Assembly (NCBI GenBank): GCA_016934955.1
Contig: JAFGRY010000010.1
Span: forward strand, 121,889-185,888
Length of the DNA: 64,000 bases
Direction: 5' to 3'
Origin: a bacterium
GTDB lineage: Bacteria; Zhuqueibacterota; QNDG01; JAGLOF01
Both the position numbers and the translations under genes were made by a program. Shown here one piece after another: positions 54,902 to 63,989 of this stretch; position 1 is the first letter of the stretch; each line of letters starts with the position of its first letter. A model generated the notes under the pieces. That model saw nothing but the letters and a program-made list of their open reading frames with translations, was not told the origin of the DNA and ran no database searches.

Positions 54902-56506
54902 TTACCTCACATCATATCGCATAAACGCCAGATAGGCGCCATAAAAAAGTATGACGGTAACCAGGATCAGCGCCAGTGCCCGCACCATGACGGTCTGCAT
55001 ACCGGTGAGAACGGTACGGTGCTCCCACTGAAACCGGGGCACATCATCAAGATTCAGGTAGTCGAAATCATCCGGTTTGATCCCGTGCACATCTCCCTGC
55101 CGCAATTTCCCGAAGTAGGCGAATGGATCTGCCTGCCTGCTGCCCCATTCCGTCAGGGCGTTCATGGTTCGGAATTCACCCCCGCTCAATCGATAGATCA
55201 TCTGATCCGCCGTCATCATGTCCGCTGGTTCAACAGGCGTCACATATCGAAAATCAGTGAAAAGCTCCTGATCGATAAAGTACTGAATAAACGTCTCCCG
55301 GTACTGCCGGACCCGCTCCATGAACAGTTCCTGCGATGACGCATCCGCGTAACAGACGGCGTTGGTGATGGCGGTGAACATCCCGGCGGGAGACAGCAGG
55401 GCCAGCCGTTCTGAAATATGCCTCTGGTGCTGCAGGCTTTCCCACCAGGACCGCTGATAAGGCCATTTTTTATCTGCGTAATCGATAAACAGGGGAGCGG
55501 TGAATGCGGCCTGTTCCCTGACATTTTCGAAATATAACCGGGTGCAGCCGTAATCCTCATACTCCGCATCCCCGCCTGAATAGGACCACATGCTTAGATA
55601 TAAATCCGGTTCGGGCAGTTGCTTTCGGTGTTCCCGGATCAGATCCGACCGCTCTTTGTGCAGATCGGCGATAACCGCGTCGAGATTGTCCCGGGACTCT
55701 GTTTTCACAAAACTGCTGGCGATGAAGGTAGCCGCGTTCGGTATTATAAACACGGTAAGCACCCAGATAAACAGGCAAATGACGAGGCTGGGCACTGATG
55801 ATTTTCGGCTTGTGGACACGAGCAGCCCGATCATGCTGTAACACATCATGAGAAGCATGCTGGCAATGAACAGCAGCGCCAGCCGCTGCCATTCCAGTCC
55901 GCTCAGGGCGATGCGGGGAGAAACAAGAACGATCAGCGCGCTGAGGAGATAACAGAACACGAGGATCGGCAGCAGCGTCAGCAGCACACCGAGCACCTTG
56001 CCGGCAAGCAGGGTCGCCCGGGAAAGAGAATTCGAGAGCTGCAGGCGCAGTGTCCCGTCCTCTTTCTCCTTTGTGCAGAGGTCATAGCTGAAAATGAGCG
56101 CCAGCAGAGACATCACAATGAGAATGACTCCTGAAAAATCCGTGGAGAAAAATGCGGTGAGCAGCGGGTTATCATGGGTCTGGACCGTGCCTTCGGCAAG
56201 CAGCGGCTTTTCTCCCAGCTGAACGCGGACCCGGTGGCCGACCTGATCGCTGATTCCCTTTGAGAAGACGCTCAGGGCTTCGGGCGGCTTAACGATCTCA
56301 GGCCGTACTCTCGAATAAACCCGGGTTTCCTGTAACTGTCTCTCGGCCTGAGCCTGTTCCTGCTGAGCAAGCAGCACCCTGTCTCCGTATGCATCGATAT
56401 TGAGCAGAACACTGAAAGGGATGAGCACCAGACAGAGAAAAAATCCCACGAGAAATTTGGCGGATAATATGTTATCCAGTACATCTCTTTTAGCTATTAA
56501 CCACAT
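54902..56506 (-). CDS. ABC-2/DUF3526-like permease, array member 4
   Basis: 534 residues. N-terminus MWLIAKRDVLDNILSAKFLV. First outer loop is Gln/Glu-rich (LAQQEQAQAERQLQETRVYS), then PPEALSVFSKGISDQ, a motif also seen in members 1 and 2 in related form. Coupling motif CTKEKEDGTLRLQLSNSLSR lacks the Gly of GEKE. Second outer domain with LLSPAGMFTAITNAVCYAD and LDDVPRFQWEHR. The tail is FMRYDVR. Lies 29 bases after the M1-like gene. Confidence 0.83.
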   Translation of the reverse strand: MWLIAKRDVLDNILSAKFLVGFFLCLVLIPFSVLLNIDAYGDRVLLAQQEQAQAERQLQETRVYSRVRPEIVKPPEALSVFSKGISDQVGHRVRVQLGEKPLLAEGTVQTHDNPLLTAFFSTDFSGVILIVMSLLALIFSYDLCTKEKEDGTLRLQLSNSLSRATLLAGKVLGVLLTLLPILVFCYLLSALIVLVSPRIALSGLEWQRLALLFIASMLLMMCYSMIGLLVSTSRKSSVPSLVICLFIWVLTVFIIPNAATFIASSFVKTESRDNLDAVIADLHKERSDLIREHRKQLPEPDLYLSMWSYSGGDAEYEDYGCTRLYFENVREQAAFTAPLFIDYADKKWPYQRSWWESLQHQRHISERLALLSPAGMFTAITNAVCYADASSQELFMERVRQYRETFIQYFIDQELFTDFRYVTPVEPADMMTADQMIYRLSGGEFRTMNALTEWGSRQADPFAYFGKLRQGDVHGIKPDDFDYLNLDDVPRFQWEHRTVLTGMQTVMVRALALILVTVILFYGAYLAFMRYDVR

Positions 56507-56535
56507 ACATCTCTCCTTCGGGCACGCGGACTGAA

Positions 56536-58527
56536 TCAGAAACCGGTCCCTCTCCAGGGGGTTCGCAGCCGCTCCTCGACCCAGGCATTATCGATCGAAA
56601 GGCCGAACTGGCTGGACATCATACTGAATTCATACCCGAGGGACAGCACCTGACCATACAGCGCCAGCGCAGCATCCCGTTCACCCCGCTGGTCATGGAT
56701 CATCCCCTGCCAGCAGAGACCCTGCACCTGTTTGAGCGTGTCGCCGGCCGCTGCACCGCAGGCTGCTGTCCGGACGAAACTGTCAAGGGCCCGGGTAAGA
56801 TCGCCGCTTTCATAGAGCCGAAGCCCCAGGCCGAACCAGGCGGAGGCATCATGCAGGTTCAGCGTCACCGCATCCTCATAGGGTCGCAGCGCATCCTCGC
56901 CCACATCGGTATAGGGAAGCTGCGAGATTCGCGCTATGACATCTTCGCTGTCCGGAGGAACCGGAACCTGCAGCGGCGGCAGCTGATGGTCCGGATCGAG
57001 CTGGATGCCTACCGGTTCTGCCGCACTGTAAAATGTCAGGGATGGATCTGCAACCGCCCGGCTGAAAACGGATCTCTGGAAGCTGCTGTCCGCGAATTGC
57101 ACCTGCACGGGAATTCCCATCCGCAGCGTCCCGTCGCAGGACAGTATGACGGTTGTCTCAAACCCGTCATCGACCGGCCGGCAGACCGAATCCGCTATGG
57201 ACACGCTCAGATAGGCATCGGACTCGACCCACTGACGGAAAAACCAGCGGAGATTCCGCCCGGAGACGGCTTCCGCAACCTGCCGCAGATCATCCGTATC
57301 CATCACTTTCCAGCGGAATTCATCCAGGCATCTTTGCATGACCTTCTGCATGGTTTCCGGACCCAGAACGGATTCGAGGGCGCTTATCACCGCGAACCCC
57401 TTGCCGTGTTTTACGGTGTTGTTCCAGTCAAAATCATACCCTTCATAGAGTTCGGCGGGAATATCCAGTGTTGTGTTCTGGTGCTGCATCACTCCGCTGT
57501 AGAAATACTGGTTCCTGAACCCGCTGTAAACGGGATAGGAATGACCGATATGGCGCATATACATCTGGTCGGCATAGATGCCGAGCCCGATCCAGAGCCA
57601 GGAGGGGTAATCGTCGTCGTACACGCACTCGCCCCAGTAGTGGTGGCACAGCTCGTGGACGGTTATCCACTCCCAGAATCCGGGTTGTCGCCTCCGGTAG
57701 TGCTCCATTCCGTGGATTACCGCGATGCCCGGCGCGAAATTGTAGCCCCCCCAGGGGCCGCGGCTGCTGCCGGGAATGACGGTGAGATAGGTGAACGGGA
57801 AAAACCCGTACAGTTCCTGAAAGAAGGGGATCGCATCCTGCAGCATCCGGAACGCGGTCTGCGCCACCGTATCGCCCTTCGCAGGATAGATGACCGACAC
57901 CAGCACGCCTTCGACACTCTCCACGAGTTTTTTCTGGTCTTTTCCCAGATACACCGAGAATTGACGCAGATTGGCCCCGCGATACACACCGGTATCATCC
58001 TGGCGCCCGGTAGCCGCGACGGTATAACCGGGCGGACAGTCCAGGCTCACCGCGTACGTTTCCGGCAGCGGTATATCATCCCACCAGAGTTTGGGGTACC
58101 AGCAGCCCTGCAGATACATCCGCTCACGATCTCCTTCAATGAACCGCTGTTTGCTGAACCGGACATGCAGCAGCAGCGTTTCGCCGCTCCGCAGCGGCTC
58201 AGTGAGGCTGTAAACAACCGGATCCAGGGAAGTACGGCGAAGGGAGAGGGGAGACAGAACCGCATCACCCTGACGGACTTCAAGACGATAACGGTCCGTT
58301 TGAGGCCAGTCAAAGGCGATGGCTGCCAGGGGCATCGTACTGCTGTTGACGAGAGTGATGTCGCCGTATCCCTGAATCCGGTCTTTTTCGATATCGATGG
58401 TTATATGCAGCCGGTAATCCGCCGGAGGCGGCTGGGCGGGAATGATATACACCGATTCTTGAGGCGCAGCGTGCATCAGGGGCGAACACAGCATCACGAT
58501 AGACAGTCCAAGAGATAATCGTTTCAT
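56536..58527 (-). CDS. M1-peptidase-like exported protein with degenerate active site
   Basis: 663 residues with a signal peptide (~1-20). An N-terminal beta domain is followed by a gluzincin domain with HEXXH at 291-295 (VHELCHHYWGE). The third zinc ligand Glu, expected in the WLxEG motif, is Ile313 (PSWLWIGLGIYAD). The GAMEN exopeptidase motif is replaced by WGGYNFAPG. The transition-state Tyr before KG is His (VKHGKGFAV). The C-terminal ~110 residues (LNLHDASAWFGLGLRLYESG onward) look TPR-like. Probably a non-catalytic or altered peptidase acting with the permeases. Confidence 0.8.
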   Translation of the reverse strand: MKRLSLGLSIVMLCSPLMHAAPQESVYIIPAQPPPADYRLHITIDIEKDRIQGYGDITLVNSSTMPLAAIAFDWPQTDRYRLEVRQGDAVLSPLSLRRTSLDPVVYSLTEPLRSGETLLLHVRFSKQRFIEGDRERMYLQGCWYPKLWWDDIPLPETYAVSLDCPPGYTVAATGRQDDTGVYRGANLRQFSVYLGKDQKKLVESVEGVLVSVIYPAKGDTVAQTAFRMLQDAIPFFQELYGFFPFTYLTVIPGSSRGPWGGYNFAPGIAVIHGMEHYRRRQPGFWEWITVHELCHHYWGECVYDDDYPSWLWIGLGIYADQMYMRHIGHSYPVYSGFRNQYFYSGVMQHQNTTLDIPAELYEGYDFDWNNTVKHGKGFAVISALESVLGPETMQKVMQRCLDEFRWKVMDTDDLRQVAEAVSGRNLRWFFRQWVESDAYLSVSIADSVCRPVDDGFETTVILSCDGTLRMGIPVQVQFADSSFQRSVFSRAVADPSLTFYSAAEPVGIQLDPDHQLPPLQVPVPPDSEDVIARISQLPYTDVGEDALRPYEDAVTLNLHDASAWFGLGLRLYESGDLTRALDSFVRTAACGAAAGDTLKQVQGLCWQGMIHDQRGERDAALALYGQVLSLGYEFSMMSSQFGLSIDNAWVEERLRTPWRGTGF

Positions 58528-58554
58528 TGTTGTATCCCCGGATTCCTGCCTTTT

Positions 58555-59946
58555 TTACCGGACATCGTATTTGATAAAGGAGGTGATTGCCGCCATAGCG
58601 GCGATCAGATAGAAAACAGCGAGCAGAATGAGATCTACTCCCGCATGTGCCCCCTTTTCTGCAAAACCCGGCTCCTGGTAGACAAACCGGGGAATATCGT
58701 CAAAGTCGACCTCAGCCTCTGAATAGCCTTCCGGCATCCAGGAACAGATCTGATGGTAACTTTCCGGATCTTCGGCATCCTTCTGTTCGATGAAATTTCT
58801 GAACGTTGTCCGGTGTATGCGACCCTGATTGTAAAAATTAACGAATCCGTACAGCCCGGTCCCGGCAAATGACTCGCCGGCATACTTCAGCAGTGAAAAA
58901 GGCGATACCCGGGTAAAATTACGGGCGGTATTCACCTGGGCCAGCAGTTCAAGAAACCGTTCATGCCGATATGTATCCCGCATGTTGTCAAGCGTATTGA
59001 CCAGCTCTGCTCTTTCCTTGAGGTAGGGGAAATCCCTGCCGTCCCAATACCCTCTCGCCTCCGGCACCGGCGCATTCATCCAGATGTCATTCCACGCCGC
59101 CCGGATCCTGGCAGTGTATTCATAGCTGGAAGATATCTTGTGGATCTTCTGACCCAGCATCGCTCCTCCGGAGGGTAAAAAGATAACCACTGTTGTCCAG
59201 ACAAGCAGAGCGATAGCGAGACCGGACGCCGATTTCCGCACCCGGCTGGAAATGAACAGACCGATGAGCAGAAACAAAGACAGATAAAGAAAAGAAGAAA
59301 TGAGAAGAGCGACAATCGATACGGGGTACTCCAGAACTATCGGTGAATGAACACCGATACTGACAATCAGCAGGTTGAGCACTATTCCGACCGCAAGTGC
59401 GATGAAAAGCGTTAGCAGACCGGCAACGTAATTCGCCGCGATTATCTCGAACCGGGAAACGGAATTGGCGCACTGCTGCCGCAGGACCCCGGATTCCCGC
59501 TCCCCCGATATGCGGTCGAACATCAGGACAAGCGCCGCAAAGCTGAAAATAATACCGATGATAAAGACCCAGTCAAAATCATGATATTCATTCAGCTTAT
59601 AGTTCTGACGATCGATGTTCTCATAATTCCCGTAAGAAAAACTGGTCATGGCTATTCTATCGGGCACAAGCCGTTCAGCGCCCGACGCCAATAACTCACT
59701 GACGATGGGATGTCTCAGGAGATACTGGGTGTTACCAGACAGCTGATTCAGATGTACGGCCCGCTCGCGCAGCTGTTCATCATTATTGAGATACTGAGTC
59801 TGATAATCGTTCAGGCGCTGTTTATATGTCTGAATAAACAAAATGCCGGATACAGTGAACAAAATCAGACTCAGCAGTAAAATAAGGAGAAATCTCAGGC
59901 TGCCGATGCTGCGCTGCATCTCTTTGACGACTAATATCTTAAACAT
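58555..59946 (-). CDS. ABC-2/DUF3526-like permease, array member 3
   Basis: 463 residues. N-terminus MFKILVVKEMQRSIGSLRFL. First outer loop ~40-125 (SGNTQYLLRHPIVSELLASG). The coupling motif ISGERESGVLRQQCANSVSR is the most diverged of the set. Helices ~170-280. Second outer domain with RVSPFSLLKYAGESFAGTG and FDDIPRFVYQEPG. The tail is FIKYDVR. Sits between member 2 (11 bases) and the M1-like gene (27 bases). Confidence 0.83.
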   Translation of the reverse strand: MFKILVVKEMQRSIGSLRFLLILLLSLILFTVSGILFIQTYKQRLNDYQTQYLNNDEQLRERAVHLNQLSGNTQYLLRHPIVSELLASGAERLVPDRIAMTSFSYGNYENIDRQNYKLNEYHDFDWVFIIGIIFSFAALVLMFDRISGERESGVLRQQCANSVSRFEIIAANYVAGLLTLFIALAVGIVLNLLIVSIGVHSPIVLEYPVSIVALLISSFLYLSLFLLIGLFISSRVRKSASGLAIALLVWTTVVIFLPSGGAMLGQKIHKISSSYEYTARIRAAWNDIWMNAPVPEARGYWDGRDFPYLKERAELVNTLDNMRDTYRHERFLELLAQVNTARNFTRVSPFSLLKYAGESFAGTGLYGFVNFYNQGRIHRTTFRNFIEQKDAEDPESYHQICSWMPEGYSEAEVDFDDIPRFVYQEPGFAEKGAHAGVDLILLAVFYLIAAMAAITSFIKYDVR

Positions 59947-59957
59947 GGAAATACCCT

Positions 59958-61508
59958 TTATGAATTTTGGCGCACATCGTACCGGTGAAAAGAAATGACG
60001 CTGAGATAAAAAATAACTGCCGTGAGCACCAGCAGCACCAGCAGATCGAGAAAAACGAAATGGAGAGATGCTGCCACGCCGGGCTCCCGGTAGGAGAATC
60101 GGGGCACATCCGAAAGGTCGAACGGTTCACAGGAATCGCGCCCGTAGGTAAGGGTCTCAACTCCCTGTCTTCTTTTCGCCAGACGCTCTTCATAATCGTT
60201 ATGTATGATCTGATCCATAGTCCGCTGCGTAAAATAGAGGTTGGCGTTTTCTGAAAAAACTTTCTTTTCATTGGTCAGGTAAGAGAGGAATGTCGACCGG
60301 AACTGACGCGCCTGGTCCATATACAATTCATGATGATTGATATCGGTTTCCGCCAGAGATGACGTAATCCGGCGGAATAATCCCGCAGGCGAAAGATAAT
60401 TACAGATCCGCTGCACCGCCAGCTGCCGGTCAAGGTAGACCTCATACTCATTCCTGTACACCTGATACTCCTTTTCCGCGTATGAGATGAACACCGGCAT
60501 AATCCGCTGTGTGCGGTACACATACCGCAGCAATCCACAGGTATTGCCGTCAAAACAGACATAGAAGGGCCATGAGCTGTCATGATCGGTATGCCAGGGA
60601 TCACCGGGCACTTCCTCACGTATCTTGGCCTCGAGTTCCTGATGTTTGGCACGATACTCATCCCAATTCTGGGCGATAGCGCCTTCGATCTGTTCGCGGG
60701 AGGGGATTCGGACAACGGCACTGCCGACATAGGTGCTCAAATTCGGCTGGATGATGACGGTAAACACCCAGATGAACAGCAGCCAGATCAGTGATATCGA
60801 GGCGGTTCTCACGCGGGATGAAACCAGAATGCCCAGCGCAAGGAAAAAGCCCATGAATAGCAACGAACTTACAAGAATGAAGATTATACGCAGCCACTGA
60901 TCGCTGCTGAAGCTGATGCCGTAGACCAGCTGAAGCACCAGCAGACTGACGAGAAGTCCGATGAGCATCGCCAGAAGGATGCCGATGAATCCGGCAATGA
61001 ACTTACTGAGCAGCAGGCTGTCCCTGGGCACCGCATTCGCGAGGGCCGCCCCGAGTGTTCCTTCCTCCCGTTCCCCTGCCACTGCATCATAGACCATGAG
61101 GATTGCCAGCAGACTGAAAACGATCCGGAAAATGGTAACCAGGTCCGCTGCGTTGAATATCCGCGTGAATGGATTTTCCGCATCCGCCTCCAGTCCCTGC
61201 CGTGGCACGGATTGATGGGTAATTACCACAGAATTGTCAAGATTCTCTGAAATCCCGCTGTCGAAAATGATCAGCGGATTCGGCGGCCTGTGCGCATTGA
61301 GCTGGAGCTCTGCATAGGCTTTAATATCTCCCAGACTCTGCTGATCGGCTGCAATAAATTCGTTGTACTGATCAACTTCCTTCATATACTTTTCAGCAAT
61401 GATAAATGTTGTCAGTATAATCAGAAGCAAGGCGATAAGGCCACTCACAATAAACCTGAAATTGGTTATATTGTTCAGTGCTTCCTTGCGAACAAGATAT
61501 CGAATCAT
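59958..61508 (-). CDS. ABC-2/DUF3526-like permease, array member 2
   Basis: 516 residues from the ATG at 61508, which has GAGGAG just upstream; an in-frame ATG at 61520 lacks one. N-terminus MIRYLVRKEALNNITNFRFI. First outer loop with RPPNPLIIFDSGISENLDNS. Coupling motif VAGEREEGTLGAALANAVPR. Second outer domain with YLSPAGLFRRITSSLAETD and LSDVPRFSYREPG. The tail is HRYDVR plus three extra residues. First permease after the ATPase gene. Confidence 0.83.
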   Translation of the reverse strand: MIRYLVRKEALNNITNFRFIVSGLIALLLIILTTFIIAEKYMKEVDQYNEFIAADQQSLGDIKAYAELQLNAHRPPNPLIIFDSGISENLDNSVVITHQSVPRQGLEADAENPFTRIFNAADLVTIFRIVFSLLAILMVYDAVAGEREEGTLGAALANAVPRDSLLLSKFIAGFIGILLAMLIGLLVSLLVLQLVYGISFSSDQWLRIIFILVSSLLFMGFFLALGILVSSRVRTASISLIWLLFIWVFTVIIQPNLSTYVGSAVVRIPSREQIEGAIAQNWDEYRAKHQELEAKIREEVPGDPWHTDHDSSWPFYVCFDGNTCGLLRYVYRTQRIMPVFISYAEKEYQVYRNEYEVYLDRQLAVQRICNYLSPAGLFRRITSSLAETDINHHELYMDQARQFRSTFLSYLTNEKKVFSENANLYFTQRTMDQIIHNDYEERLAKRRQGVETLTYGRDSCEPFDLSDVPRFSYREPGVAASLHFVFLDLLVLLVLTAVIFYLSVISFHRYDVRQNS

Positions 61509-61593
61509 GTCACTCCTCATGTGCTGTAATACGTGACTGTAGAACAGATGGCTCCTTGTCCTGAACCCTGAACAGGAGTCGGCCTGTCTTTTC

Positions 61594-62310
61594 CTATGCA
61601 GACTTTTCCTGCATGTAATCGAGGTAGAGTTTTTCCAGGTTCTCTTCCAGGAACTCCTCTCGCGTACGCATCATGACAAGCCGGCCCTCTTTCATGATGC
61701 CGACGCGGTCGGCGACTGTTTTCGCCCGGAAAATATCATGCGTGGACATGAAGATCGACTTCCCCTTCTCCTTGAGATCGAGAAGGATCTTCTGAAACTC
61801 GGCGGACGCCTTCGGATCGAGACCTGAGGTCGGCTCGTCCAGCAGGATCGCCGGCGCGTCCTTGATCATGGCGATGGAGATGCCCAGCTTCTGGCGCATA
61901 CCCTTGGAAAAGGTTTTCAGCTTCGCCTCGAAGGCCTTCTCCTGCAGCCCCACCTGGCGCATGACCGCGTAGTAGTCCTCTTTTGTCATATCGGTCTTGC
62001 CCCCCAGCTTGGCGAAGAAATCCAGGTTCTGGCGGGCAGTGAAATTGCCGTAGAGCATGACGTTCTCCGACACGTAGGACACATACTTCTTCGCTTCCAG
62101 CGGCTCTTTGGACGAATCGATACCGTTGATCAGCGCCTGGCCGTCCGTGGGATCGATGAAATTGAGGAAGAGGTTGATCGTCGTTGTTTTTCCTGCGCCG
62201 TTGGCGCCCAGCATGCAGAAAATCTCTCCCTCTTTTACTTCAAAATTAATGTGATCGAGGGCAAGAATGCCGTCTTCATACCGTTTTGTCAGATCGATTG
62301 CCTGTAACAT
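61594..62310 (-). CDS. ABC transporter ATP-binding protein
   Basis: 238 residues. Walker A GANGAGKTTTINLFL, Q-loop region YVSYVSENVMLYGNFTARQN, signature FSKGMRQKLGIS (in place of LSGGQ), Walker B ILLDEPTSGLDP and H-loop MSTHDIFRA. It belongs to the ABC-2-associated (CcmA/NatA-like) ATPases. It is the only ATPase in the array, flanked by permease members 1 and 2. AAAGGAG precedes the ATG. Confidence 0.93.
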   Translation of the reverse strand: MLQAIDLTKRYEDGILALDHINFEVKEGEIFCMLGANGAGKTTTINLFLNFIDPTDGQALINGIDSSKEPLEAKKYVSYVSENVMLYGNFTARQNLDFFAKLGGKTDMTKEDYYAVMRQVGLQEKAFEAKLKTFSKGMRQKLGISIAMIKDAPAILLDEPTSGLDPKASAEFQKILLDLKEKGKSIFMSTHDIFRAKTVADRVGIMKEGRLVMMRTREEFLEENLEKLYLDYMQEKSA

Positions 62311-62476
62311 TGCTTTCTCCTTTAGTTATTGCTGAATTTTACTTTTTTATTTTTGCCGTTGCTTTTTTTATCCTTTTTCCTTCCGTTCTCCGGCCTCTGA
62401 TTCTCGATAGCGAAAGCGATACCGTGACCGACCTATGCATAAAACGCAGGGCACAGGCGTCTAATCCTGTGTCTTA

Positions 62477-62504
62477 TCTCCTGTCTCCCGTCTCCTGTCT
62501 CCCG
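62477..62504. repeat. Two direct copies of a 14-mer in the member 1-ATPase gap
   Basis: TCTCCTGTCTCCCG occurs twice in tandem, with partial copies on both sides. On the transcribed minus strand it is purine-rich. The 204-base gap 62311-62514 otherwise holds an AT-rich stretch and the ATPase ribosome site. Confidence 0.6.
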
Positions 62505-62514
62505 TCTGCTCTCA

Positions 62515-63915
62515 TTACCGCACATCATACCGTAAAAACCCGACGTAGGCAACGCTGAAAAAAAGAATGTTGTACATGAACAGCAGCAGTAAATCGAGCC
62601 GCCCCGCCTGCAGGCCGGCGGCAAGGTCGGTTTCCCGGTACTGGTAGAGCGGGATGTCGTCCGCCGACACCCAGCCCATGCTCATGTGCATGCCGACACC
62701 GGGAATGTCATCCTGGTAGCCCCGGGAATGGATGCTCCGGACGGCGGCATTGTGAAATTCCCGGGATGAGGTGTTGAGGGCGTCGAGCTGCTGCAATCCG
62801 GTATTGGCCAGCTCCGTCGTCGCGAAGGTCAGGGATGCCAGCGGCGAAAGCCGGGCCACTACGGCTGCAATCTTCATCTGGGTGCGTTTCCGGTTCTGAT
62901 AATCGCGTTCCACCGCATCGAGCTGCGATTGCTCTTTCTGCCGCAGTTCCTCCATAATGGGAGCGCGCACCTCATCATAGGTCGGCGCCGATTCATCGGG
63001 TGTGCCCGCCAGCTGCTGCTGAAAGGCGTCCTTCAACGCCCTCGCCTTTTCATCTTCGATATTTTTTCTGATCAGCGATTTCTCGAGATTGATGGTCTGC
63101 TGGGTCTTCACCGGGTAGACGACGCCGGCGATCATGCCGCTGATCCGCGGAACAGCGAAAATGAAAAGCACCCAGAGCAATAACAGTGTTATTTGCGATG
63201 TGAGGGAACGGCGGTTCAGGGTCGAGACCATCAGGCCAAGGTTGAAAAACACCGAAATGAACAGCAGCGAGACGAAAAGAATGCTCAGAAGACGGCCTAT
63301 ATTCCGGGGCTGGAAGATCGGAATGACACCGGTTATACTGAGAATGATCGTGCCGATGAGCATGGCGATGAGAAAGGGAATGAGAAACGTGATAAAATTT
63401 CCCGTGTACTTGGCGATGACCACGCTGGATCTCGGCACGGCATTTGAGAGGATGAGCCGAAGGGTGCCCTCCTCCTTTTCCCTGGTCGTGGCGTCAAACG
63501 TGAACAGGATCGCCAGCAGGCTCATGACAACGCTGACGCTGAAAAGAAAATCCATGTTGCCGAATAGCGTGCCGAGCGGCGAATCCATTGTCCGGTTATT
63601 GCTCAGCTGCAGCCCCTCTTTCCGGGTGGACACCACTTCGTTGGGAAGCGATTTATCCAGACCGCCCGCAAAAATACTGAACGGTGATGGCGGCCTCAGC
63701 CCTTTCGCCTCGACACCGATGGCGTTTTTCATTCCCTGCAGGCTCTGCAGATAGAGCTGCTGCGACTCCTGGTAGTCATGCAGGCTGTTTTCATACTCCT
63801 TGATGCTCACGAATATCCCAAGGGGTATCAGCACCACGCAGAGTGCCAGCGTGATCAGGAACCTCAGACTCAGCATGTGCTCGAGCAGCTCTTTTCTAAT
63901 CAATGTTCCAAGCAT
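62515..63915 (-). CDS. ABC-2/DUF3526-like permease, array member 1
   Basis: 466 residues; first gene of the array. N-terminus MLGTLIRKELLEHMLSLRFL, helix ~17-38, first outer loop ~39-120 with RPPSPFSIFAGGLDKSL, helix ~122-142, coupling motif ATTREKEEGTLRLILSNAVPR (~142-162), helices to ~270. The second outer domain has Gln/Lys-rich helices, RLSPLASLTFATTELANTG and ADDIPLYQYRETD. The final helix ends FLRYDVR. The start has only a weak AAAGG, so the exact start is less sure. Seventy-four bases separate it from a divergent gene. Confidence 0.83.
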   Translation of the reverse strand: MLGTLIRKELLEHMLSLRFLITLALCVVLIPLGIFVSIKEYENSLHDYQESQQLYLQSLQGMKNAIGVEAKGLRPPSPFSIFAGGLDKSLPNEVVSTRKEGLQLSNNRTMDSPLGTLFGNMDFLFSVSVVMSLLAILFTFDATTREKEEGTLRLILSNAVPRSSVVIAKYTGNFITFLIPFLIAMLIGTIILSITGVIPIFQPRNIGRLLSILFVSLLFISVFFNLGLMVSTLNRRSLTSQITLLLLWVLFIFAVPRISGMIAGVVYPVKTQQTINLEKSLIRKNIEDEKARALKDAFQQQLAGTPDESAPTYDEVRAPIMEELRQKEQSQLDAVERDYQNRKRTQMKIAAVVARLSPLASLTFATTELANTGLQQLDALNTSSREFHNAAVRSIHSRGYQDDIPGVGMHMSMGWVSADDIPLYQYRETDLAAGLQAGRLDLLLLFMYNILFFSVAYVGFLRYDVR

Positions 63916-63940
63916 CCTTTATCTGTTAGAATTAAGCGCG

Positions 63941-63969
63941 TTGTTTACAGTTTTAGGATTTCCTATATT
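63941..63969 (+). promoter_or_regulatory. Candidate sigma-70 promoter of the divergent gene at 63990
   Basis: TTGTTT (63941-63946), 17-base spacer, TATATT (63964-63969). The same -35/-10 style is seen before the histidine kinase gene. Confidence 0.45.
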
Positions 63970-63989
63970 GTACGAACAGGAGGAAATCC

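Noticed and set aside
56695..58518. 607-codon open frame on the plus strand
   Set aside because: It lies wholly antisense to the M1-like gene, has no ribosome site and its translation is low-complexity and non-protein-like. It reflects GC-rich codon bias of the real gene.
63916..63989. Sigma-54 site in front of the permease array
   Set aside because: No GG-N10-GC arrangement exists on the minus strand in this gap, so I do not claim the array is in the sigma-54 regulon.
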